Part shown: piece by piece, positions 1-5,753 of the stretch
Layout of the letters: each line of letters begins with the position of its first letter
How positions within the stretch are numbered: the first letter of the stretch is position 1
Source: JBARRS01 sp049644345
Lineage (GTDB): Bacteria; Actinomycetota; Thermoleophilia; Gaiellales; Gaiellaceae
NCBI GenBank assembly: GCA_049644345.1
Contig: JBARRS010000155.1
Coordinates: 1 to 9,099, forward strand
DNA: 9,099 nucleotides
Direction: 5' to 3'
Translations under genes and position numbers: made by a program
The notes under the pieces: model-generated
What the model was told of the DNA's origin: nothing
What the model saw: the letters and a program-made list of their open reading frames with translations, nothing else
Databases searched by the model: none

Positions 1-2
1 AA

Positions 3-938
3 GGGCCGCCGAAACGGCGCCGGCCAATCTGGCCCTGGATCCTCGCGGTCGTGCTGCTCGCGGTGGCGGGTGTCGCGGCCTTCTTCGCCTACGAGAAGAT
101 CCAGGACGAGCTGACGGCGAACAAGCCCGTCGGCGTTCCTTACGTGCTCGGCATGCAGAAGGACCTCGCAGTGAAGCAAGTGCAGAAGTTCCATCTCAAG
201 CCGGTCGTCACGTACGGCTCGAGCACTGATACGGCGAAGGGCCGTGTCTTCAACCAGAACCCTGACGCCGGCCAGCGGATCCCCAGGGGCGACCCAGTGA
301 AGATCTACGTCTCGACGGGCGTGCCGAAGACGCCCGTGCCCGACGTCGTCGACAAATCGAGCGACGATGCAGTCGCGGCCTTGACGGCGGCGCACCTGAA
401 ATTCCGAATCGTCCAGGTCTTCTCAGGGAAGCCGACGGGGACCGTTACCGGCCAGGACCCGCAGGCAAACACTCAGGTGCCCGAGGGGACGAGTGTTCGG
501 ATCAACGTCTCGAAGGGCGTCCAGCAGGTTCCCGTTCCGAATGTCGTCGGTCAGCCGTACGCGAATGCACGCGGCGCGCTGCTCGGCGCCGGGTTCCAGG
601 TCAAGCGGATGGATGTCGACTCGAGCCAGCCGCTGGGCATCGTCGTCTCGACCACCCCGGGCTTTGGTGCCTCGGCGCCGAAGGGCTCCACCGTCACCGT
701 CAACGTCTCGAAAGGCCAGACGAGCGCGCCGGTTCCGGACGTGACCGGCCAGACCGAAGGAGACGCGAAGACGCTGCTTCAGCAGCAAGGCTTCAAGGTC
801 AAGACCGTGCACCAGGCGACCAGCGATCCGGGAAGCAACGGAGTGGTGTTGAACCAGAACCCGAGTGGCGGATCGAACGCGCCCCAGGGCTCGACGGTGA
901 CGATCTTCGTCGGCCAGTTCTCGGGCACGACGACGTGA
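3..938 (+). CDS. PASTA-domain membrane protein, probably the C-terminal part of a PknB-type Ser/Thr protein kinase (5' truncated by window edge)
   Basis: The reading frame is open from the window edge, so the GTG at 51 is not a credible start. The first codons give a basic juxtamembrane stretch (PPKRRRP), then one hydrophobic transmembrane helix (about 37-98), then four tandem PASTA repeats at about 129-320, 333-518, 531-716 and 732-914. Each repeat has the P-x-V/L-x-G opening, a Gln/Asn-x-P turn in the middle and a closing beta strand of the V-x-V/I-S-x-G type. PASTA modules bind muropeptides or lipid II outside the cell. A basic juxtamembrane segment, one helix and several PASTA repeats are the usual C-terminal half of PknB/StkP kinases; the kinase domain itself would lie upstream and is inferred. 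A PASTA-only protein is the alternative. The gene ends in TGA inside a 4-bp overlap with ddl, implying coupled translation. Confidence 0.85.
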   Translation, partial: GPPKRRRPIWPWILAVVLLAVAGVAAFFAYEKIQDELTANKPVGVPYVLGMQKDLAVKQVQKFHLKPVVTYGSSTDTAKGRVFNQNPDAGQRIPRGDPVKIYVSTGVPKTPVPDVVDKSSDDAVAALTAAHLKFRIVQVFSGKPTGTVTGQDPQANTQVPEGTSVRINVSKGVQQVPVPNVVGQPYANARGALLGAGFQVKRMDVDSSQPLGIVVSTTPGFGASAPKGSTVTVNVSKGQTSAPVPDVTGQTEGDAKTLLQQQGFKVKTVHQATSDPGSNGVVLNQNPSGGSNAPQGSTVTIFVGQFSGTTT

Positions 939-1969
939 GCCGGCGCGTCCGCGTGGCCGTGCTCATGGGCGGTCGCTCCTCCGAGCACGAGGTCTCGCTT
1001 GCCTCCGCCCGCTCGGTGCTCGATGCGCTCGATCCGGACCAGTTCGAGGCGGTGACGGTCGAGATCGCACGGGACGGCCGCTGGCAGCTCGGCGCCGGTG
1101 AGAGGCGCAAGCTGAGGGACGGCGACGGGTCAGTCGTCGAGACGCTGCCCGTGCCGACCGACCGCGTGCCCGCGACTCTCGCGGACGTGGACGTCGTCTT
1201 TCCGGTGCTGCACGGCCCGTTCGGCGAGGACGGCACGGTGCAGGGGCTGCTCGAGCTCGCCGGCGTCCCGTACGTGGGCGCCGGCGTCGTCGCCTCCGCG
1301 CTCGCGATGGACAAAGACCTGTTCAAGTCGGTCATGCGCGACCACGAGGTGCCGGTGACGCGAAACGTGACACTGCGCGAAGGCGACACGCTCGAGCATC
1401 CGTTCGCCTACCCGGTCTTCGTCAAGCCGGCCCGGCTCGGCTCCTCGGTCGGGATCACGAAGGTGCGGGAGCCGGAGCAGCTCGCCGACGCCGTCTCGCT
1501 CGCATTCCGCCACGACGAGAAGGTGCTGATCGAGGAGTTCGTCGCAGGGGTCGAGGTCGAGTGCGGCGTGCTGGGCAACCGCGAGCCGATCGCCTCGCTT
1601 CCGGGCGAGATCGTCTCGCACGGCTTCGGCGAGCCCGACTGGTACGACTACTCGGCCAAGTACGACGACGGCGGCATGGACCTGATCGTCCCGCCGCGGC
1701 TGCCTCAGCAGACGATCGAGCGCGTGCAGGAGCTGTCGGTGCGCTCGTTCGTCGCAAGCGAGTGCGAAGGGATGGCGCGGGTCGACTTCTTCGTCCGCGA
1801 GGGAGGCGAGGTCGTCCTCAACGAGCTGAACACGATCCCCGGCTTCACAGCCACGAGCGTGTACGCGAAGCTGTTCGAGTCCTCTGGGATTGCGTACCCC
1901 GAGCTCGTCGACCGGCTCGTCAAGCTCGCGCTCGAGCGGCACGAGCGCCGCCGCCGGCTCGAGTTCTAG
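935..1969 (+). CDS. ddl: D-alanine--D-alanine ligase
   Basis: 344 aa, a normal full length. The enzyme joins two D-Ala with ATP to give the dipeptide that MurF adds to the peptidoglycan precursor in the cytoplasm. Visible family signatures are GGRSSEHEVS (12-21), HGPFGEDG (93-100), the ATP-grasp segment KPARLGSSVG (164-173), the YDYSAKY substrate loop (237-243), RVDFF (282-286) and the metal/phosphate motif NELNTIPGFT (296-305). The Tyr-containing YDYSAKY loop is the ordinary D-Ala-D-Ala form rather than a D-lactate ligase; that specificity is inferred from the family. The GTG start overlaps the PASTA gene's TGA (GTGA), and no Shine-Dalgarno is visible, so translation is probably coupled. The C-terminus is Arg-rich. 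The TAG stop lies inside CTAG, shared with the convergent kinase gene. Confidence 0.96.
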   Translation: MSRRVRVAVLMGGRSSEHEVSLASARSVLDALDPDQFEAVTVEIARDGRWQLGAGERRKLRDGDGSVVETLPVPTDRVPATLADVDVVFPVLHGPFGEDGTVQGLLELAGVPYVGAGVVASALAMDKDLFKSVMRDHEVPVTRNVTLREGDTLEHPFAYPVFVKPARLGSSVGITKVREPEQLADAVSLAFRHDEKVLIEEFVAGVEVECGVLGNREPIASLPGEIVSHGFGEPDWYDYSAKYDDGGMDLIVPPRLPQQTIERVQELSVRSFVASECEGMARVDFFVREGGEVVLNELNTIPGFTATSVYAKLFESSGIAYPELVDRLVKLALERHERRRRLEF

Positions 1970-3387
1970 CCGGCCTTTACCTCGTTTACATGCACGGAGG
2001 CCCGGCCGCCGAGATTGGTGATCCAAATCAGATAGAAGCGCGCGGTCTTGCCGTTCAGATCTAGCGTCGTCGAGCTGTCGATCCTCTGCGAGCTCGAGTC
2101 GGACTGAAAGGGGCCCGCCGCAGAAGAGCCGGAACGGATTTCCGCCGTGTAGCCAGGCGTGTCGGTGGTGATCGTCAGCGAGCGCACCGCTGCAGAACGG
2201 CCCGCGTCGAGCACGATCCCGACGCCCGGCTTCGTGAAGCTACGGTATTGCTCCGTCGTCCAGAACGTCGCCGGGTTGCCGTCGGTTGCCTTCGACAGAG
2301 CTTCATTGTGCTCGTGCCGGTCGCCAAAGGGGTCGTACGCAGCAGTCGCAATGAAGTGCACCGGCTTCGCCGGCGGTGCCGGCGTCTTCGATTTCCCCAC
2401 CGGTCCGACGCCGCCGACCCCGATCGCGAGCACCGCGGCGAGCACCGCGAGCAGGAGCGGAACCGAGAAGGTAAGGGCGCGGCGCTCCCTGGGCGGGCGC
2501 TCACGCGCAGCCGGCGGCGGCGCAGGCCCGACGACCATCGTGGCGCCCGCCTCCGCGTCGAGCTCGTCGAGGCACGCCTCGAGCTCGGCGAGGAACTCGT
2601 CCATCGACTGCCAGCGATCGCCGGGATCCTTCGCCATTGCGCGCCCGACGGCCGCATCCAACCGCGCAGGTACGTCCGGCCGCCGGTCGCGGACGCTCGG
2701 CACGGGATCGTTCACGTGTCGCATCGCGACCGTGACGAAGTTGTCGCCGCTGAAGGGCACCTGGCCGGTCAGGAGCTCGTAGAGAAGGACGCCGAGCGAA
2801 TAGACGTCCGTGTGCACGTCGACGTGCTCGCCGCGAGCCTGTTCCGGCGCGATGTACTCGCTCGTCCCCAGCACCGTGCCGGTCGTCGCCAGTCCTTCGA
2901 CGTCGATCTCGCGGGCGATGCCGAAGTCGGTCACCTTCGCCCGGCCGTCGTCGTTCAAGAGCACGTTCTGCGGCTTCACGTCGCGATGGACGAGGCCCTG
3001 CGCATGGGCAAACGCGAGCGCGCGGCCGACCTGGAGCGCCAGCTCGATCGCATCGCGGACGGGCAGCCGCCCCTCGCGCTCGACGAGCTCTTTCAGGTTC
3101 TCGCCGTCGACGTACTCGAAGACGATGAATTGCCGGCCGTCCTGCTCGCCGCGGTCGATCACGGTGACGATGTTCGGGTGCGAGAGCTGCGCCACGGCCC
3201 GAGCTTCGCGGCGGAAGCGCTCGACGTAGTCGTCGTCGCCGGTGTAGTGCTCGTGCAGGATCTTCAGCGCGACCTTCCGCTCGAGCAGCCGGTCGCGCGC
3301 GCAGTAGACGCTCGACATGCCCCCGGTGCCGACCAGCCGCTCGAGCTCGTACCGGTCCGCGATCAGCTCACCGACCACAGCAGGCAC
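1966..3387 (-). CDS. Transmembrane Ser/Thr protein kinase with an extracytoplasmic galactose-binding-like (F5/8 type C-like) domain
   Basis: 473 aa. The cytoplasmic kinase domain (about 13-270) is complete: Gly-rich loop GTGGMSSV (20-27), ATP-binding Lys42 in VALK, alpha-C Glu61, catalytic HRDVKPQN (134-141), DFG (154-156), an activation loop with Thr168/Thr169 and GTSEY, and APE (180-182). A Pro/Arg-rich linker leads to one transmembrane helix (about 305-327). The last 130 residues lie outside the cell and contain DGNPATFW (369-376) and KPGVGIVLD (386-394), a pattern typical of galactose-binding-fold/discoidin-like domains, including the C-terminal domain of mycobacterial MurJ. There are no PASTA repeats. 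The start is GTG; GTG codons 3 residues downstream are possible alternatives, and no clear ribosome site is seen. The gene starts 22 bp after the aminotransferase stop, so it is probably in its operon. The ligand of the outer domain and the kinase substrates are unknown. Confidence 0.92.
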   Translation of the reverse strand: MPAVVGELIADRYELERLVGTGGMSSVYCARDRLLERKVALKILHEHYTGDDDYVERFRREARAVAQLSHPNIVTVIDRGEQDGRQFIVFEYVDGENLKELVEREGRLPVRDAIELALQVGRALAFAHAQGLVHRDVKPQNVLLNDDGRAKVTDFGIAREIDVEGLATTGTVLGTSEYIAPEQARGEHVDVHTDVYSLGVLLYELLTGQVPFSGDNFVTVAMRHVNDPVPSVRDRRPDVPARLDAAVGRAMAKDPGDRWQSMDEFLAELEACLDELDAEAGATMVVGPAPPPAARERPPRERRALTFSVPLLLAVLAAVLAIGVGGVGPVGKSKTPAPPAKPVHFIATAAYDPFGDRHEHNEALSKATDGNPATFWTTEQYRSFTKPGVGIVLDAGRSAAVRSLTITTDTPGYTAEIRSGSSAAGPFQSDSSSQRIDSSTTLDLNGKTARFYLIWITNLGGRASVHVNEVKAG

Positions 3388-3409
3388 AGCATGCCCGAGG
3401 CCCGAGGCG

Positions 3410-4732
3410 TTAAGCGAGGACTACTTCCAGCGCCTGCTCCCAGACGCCTAGGGCCTCGTCAAGCTCAGCGTCGGTGAGCACGAGCGGAGCGAGCACGCGG
3501 ATGCAGTTCGAGTAGATCCCGGACTTCAGCAAGAGCAACCCGCGCTCGGCCGCGGCCTCGACGATCGCCGAGGCGGTCTCCGGAGCCGGATTCGTACTCT
3601 CGCGGTCATGGACGAGCTCAATCGCGAGCATCGCGCCGAGACCGCGGACGTCGCCGATCGCGTCCCAGCGGCTGTGCCACGTCTGCATCCGGGCCCGGAT
3701 CGTCTCGCCGATCGCCCCAGCGCGGTCGCAGAGACCCTCATCCTCGAACACGTCGAGGACAGCCAGCGCAGCCGCCTGCGCCACCGGATTACCCACGAAG
3801 GTTCCGCCGATCGCGGAGTCGCCGGGGGCGTCCATGATCTCGGCGCGGCCGATCACGCCGGAGAGCGGGAGGCCGGCCGCGATCGACTTCGCGACCATGA
3901 TCAGGTCGGGCTCGATCCCGTAGTGCTCGATCGCCCACATCTTCCCGGTGCGCCCGAAGCCCGTCTGCACCTCGTCGACGGCGAGCACGATCCCGTTGTC
4001 GTCGCAGATCCGGCGGACACCCTCGATGAAATCCGGCGGCGCGACGACGAAGCCGCCCTCGCCCTGGACCGGCTCGAGCACGATCGCGGCGACGGTCTCG
4101 GCCGCGACTTGTGTAACAAGGGCACGCTCGAGAGCGGCGAGGGCCTCGGTCGCGGTCGGACCGCGGTACTCGCTGGGGAAGGGAACGCGGTAGATCTCGG
4201 GGGCGAACGGGCCGAGCCCCGCCTTGTAGGGGTGCGTCTTCGAGGTCAACGAAAGCGCGAGCAGCGTCCGGCCGTGGAAGCCGCCCTCGAACGCGATCAC
4301 GGCCGACCGCTTGGTGTACGCGCGCGCGAACTTGATCGCGTTCTCGATCGCCTCTGCGCCGGCGTTGAAGAACGCCGCCTTCGCCGGTGCCGAGATCGGC
4401 GCCGAATCCGTCAGCCGTTCGGCGAGCGTGACGTAGGTCTCGTACGGAACGATCGTGAAGTCCGTGTGGGTGAAGCGCTCGAGCTGCTCGCGTGCCGCGG
4501 CCACGACGGCGGGGTGCGAGTGACCGACGTTGAGGCAGCCGACGCCGCCGGTGAAGTCGATGAACGTGTTCCCGTCGACGTCTGTGAGCGTCGCCCCGCG
4601 GCCTTCGGCGATCACGATCGGCAGGTAGACCGAGAGCGGCTCTGCGACGACTCGCTCCTTGCGCTGGAGAATCTCGCGCGAGCGAGGGCCCGGAATCTCG
4701 GTCTTGAGGTCGATCGTCCGCGTAGCCGCCAC
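3410..4732 (-). CDS. gabT: Class-III PLP aminotransferase, 4-aminobutyrate aminotransferase type
   Basis: 440 aa from the chosen GTG. It transfers an omega-amino group (probably from 4-aminobutyrate) to 2-oxoglutarate, giving succinate semialdehyde and glutamate in the cytoplasm. Signatures are the GabT-like N-terminus TEIPGPRSREI (11-21), GAEAIENAIK for PLP phosphate binding (125-134), FHGRT (152-156), DEVQTGFGRTG with the PLP-nitrogen Asp253, the Schiff-base Lys282 in VAKSIAAGLPLSG, and GGTFVGNPV (309-317). The frame stays open to an ATG at 4786, but the 18 extra residues look unlike this family. The GTG at 4732 has TATCGT (a TANNNT -10 hexamer) seven bases upstream and no Shine-Dalgarno, suggesting a leaderless mRNA. 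Related omega-transaminases (ornithine, putrescine, 2,4-diaminobutyrate) cannot be excluded. The kinase gene follows after 22 bp. Confidence 0.88.
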   Translation of the reverse strand: MAATRTIDLKTEIPGPRSREILQRKERVVAEPLSVYLPIVIAEGRGATLTDVDGNTFIDFTGGVGCLNVGHSHPAVVAAAREQLERFTHTDFTIVPYETYVTLAERLTDSAPISAPAKAAFFNAGAEAIENAIKFARAYTKRSAVIAFEGGFHGRTLLALSLTSKTHPYKAGLGPFAPEIYRVPFPSEYRGPTATEALAALERALVTQVAAETVAAIVLEPVQGEGGFVVAPPDFIEGVRRICDDNGIVLAVDEVQTGFGRTGKMWAIEHYGIEPDLIMVAKSIAAGLPLSGVIGRAEIMDAPGDSAIGGTFVGNPVAQAAALAVLDVFEDEGLCDRAGAIGETIRARMQTWHSRWDAIGDVRGLGAMLAIELVHDRESTNPAPETASAIVEAAAERGLLLLKSGIYSNCIRVLAPLVLTDAELDEALGVWEQALEVVLA

Positions 4733-4739
4733 GAATCTG

Positions 4740-4745
4740 ACGATA
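4740..4745 (-). promoter_or_regulatory. Candidate -10 element for a leaderless gabT transcript
   Basis: On the minus strand the hexamer TATCGT, preceded by TG (an extended -10 feature), ends seven bases before the GTG at 4732. It fits the TANNNT pattern of actinobacterial -10 elements. No good -35 hexamer is visible, and no Shine-Dalgarno lies between it and the start. It is a weak call by itself, supported mainly by the same arrangement at dcd and the ketosynthase. Confidence 0.35.
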
Positions 4746-4786
4746 CAAGACCGAGCGGCCGAGATGCATAGCTGAATAGGAACCAT

Positions 4787-4964
4787 TCAAAGCGCCTGCC
4801 CAGGAGGGGATGGCGAAACAGAGTCTGTGCCGTCGGGCCGCGCTGCTCGCCCCGATGCTGCGTCCTCAGTCGCGCCAATAGCCTTGGCTATTGACGCTCC
4901 CTGCGTCCTTGCCTCGGAACGAGCATCGCACCCCGACGACGAGCACCGTTCCGCCAACCCCTCC
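4787..4964. other. Divergent intergenic region between gabT and dcd
   Basis: No coding sequence with recognisable similarity lies here. The only clear structure is the inverted repeat at 4876-4893. Any regulation of the two divergent genes would have to act from this region. Confidence 0.5.
4876..4893. repeat. Inverted repeat 8-2-8, possible operator
   Basis: CAATAGCC, TT, GGCTATTG: two perfect 8-base arms with a 2-base centre. After one mismatched pair, three further complementary bases follow on each side (4872-4874 with 4895-4897). It is AT-richer than its surroundings. The very short centre favours a dimeric repressor site over an RNA hairpin. It lies 83 bp upstream of the dcd start and partly overlaps a TTGACG hexamer (4891-4896) that resembles a -35 box but has no matching -10. 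Its binding protein is unknown. Confidence 0.5.
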
Positions 4965-4970
4965 TAGAAT
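4965..4970 (+). promoter_or_regulatory. -10 element for leaderless dcd transcript
   Basis: TAGAAT matches TANNNT and ends six bases before the GTG start of dcd. Its TAG is also an in-frame stop, so translation of dcd cannot begin further upstream. Only nine bases separate that stop from the GTG, leaving no room for a Shine-Dalgarno at normal spacing unless it overlaps this hexamer. No convincing -35 is seen. Confidence 0.5.
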
Positions 4971-4976
4971 CGCGGC

Positions 4977-5600
4977 GTGGTCCTCGCCGACCGGACAATC
5001 GCCCGCCTGCTCGCGGAGGGCCGCATCGAGATCGACCCCTACGACGAGTCGCTGCTGCAGCCCTCGAGTGTCGATGTCAGAGCCGACCGCTACTTCCGCG
5101 TCTTCCACAATGCGCGGTACCCGTACATCGACGTCAAGGAGCCCCAGGAGGACTTGACCGAGCTGGTCGAGGTCGCGGACGACCAGCCGTTCATCCTCCA
5201 CCCGGGCGAGTTCGTGCTCGGCTCCACGCTCGAGCGCATTCGCCTTCCGGACGACCTCGTCGCGCGGCTGGAGGGCAAGAGCTCGCTCGGCCGGCTCGGC
5301 CTCCTCATCCACTCGACCGCCGGTTTCATCGACCCCGGCTGGGACGGTCACGTGACGCTCGAGCTCTCGAACGTGGCCAACCTCCCGATCACGATCTACT
5401 ACGGGATGAAGATCGGCCAGATCTCCTTCGTGCAGCTGTCCGAGCCGGCCGAGCGCCCGTACGGCGCCGACGAGCTCGGCTCGAAGTACCAGGGCCAGGC
5501 GGGGCCGACGCCGAGCCGCTACTGGCAGAACTTCACCGAGGATTCGGCTCCCGTCAAGGGCCCGAGCCGCACGGGTAGTGGCTCCACTTCCGAGAACTAG
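4977..5600 (+). CDS. dcd: dCTP deaminase, probably the dUMP-forming bifunctional type
   Basis: 207 aa. It converts dCTP to dUTP and, in the bifunctional type, directly on to dUMP, the precursor for thymidylate synthase. Motifs are EGKSSLGRLGL (99-109), HSTAGFIDPGWDGH (112-125), the catalytic Glu129 in LELSN, GMKIGQISF (143-151) and the C-terminal nucleotide lid GSKYQGQAGPTPSR (168-181). The TAGFID stretch and the lid resemble the Mycobacterium tuberculosis Dcd-Dut enzyme; E. coli Dcd has TAHRID instead. Bifunctionality is inferred from that. A Ser/Thr/Gly-rich tail of about 20 residues extends beyond the usual end. The start is fixed by an in-frame TAG 12 bases upstream, which makes a leaderless mRNA likely. 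A strong hairpin begins four bases after the stop, and the next gene starts about 150 bp later. Confidence 0.95.
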   Translation: MVLADRTIARLLAEGRIEIDPYDESLLQPSSVDVRADRYFRVFHNARYPYIDVKEPQEDLTELVEVADDQPFILHPGEFVLGSTLERIRLPDDLVARLEGKSSLGRLGLLIHSTAGFIDPGWDGHVTLELSNVANLPITIYYGMKIGQISFVQLSEPAERPYGADELGSKYQGQAGPTPSRYWQNFTEDSAPVKGPSRTGSGSTSEN

Positions 5601-5604
5601 CGAC

Positions 5605-5636
5605 CCAGCGGGCGGCTCGATAGCCTCGCCTGCTGG
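5605..5636 (+). terminator. Stem-loop just downstream of dcd, possible terminator
   Basis: A long imperfect hairpin: CCAGCGGGC pairs with GCCTGCTGG (9 bp, one G-U), then a 2-base bulge (5626-5627), then GGCT/AGCC closes a CGAT tetraloop. It starts four bases after the dcd stop. No T tract follows, as is common for actinobacterial terminators, so function is inferred from position and stability. Confidence 0.45.
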
Positions 5637-5741
5637 ATTCATCCACCGCTTCTTCCGCTACCCCGACCGCCACGAGGAACAACGGCGAGCCTTGTGGAGG
5701 GCTTCGGCGTCGGCGAGACCCGCTCGCAGCATCGGGGGCGC

Positions 5742-5747
5742 TACCGT
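5742..5747 (+). promoter_or_regulatory. Candidate -10 element for leaderless ketosynthase transcript
   Basis: TACCGT matches TANNNT and ends six bases before the GTG at 5754. The layout repeats that of dcd. There is no visible -35 and no Shine-Dalgarno. Confidence 0.4.
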
Positions 5748-5753
5748 GTAGTC

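Noticed and set aside
2248..3477. Long plus-strand open frame of 409 codons opposite the kinase gene
   Set aside because: It is the complement of a fully conserved kinase; the product is Arg/Val/Asp-rich and unlike any family. The same applies to 3608-4771 opposite gabT.
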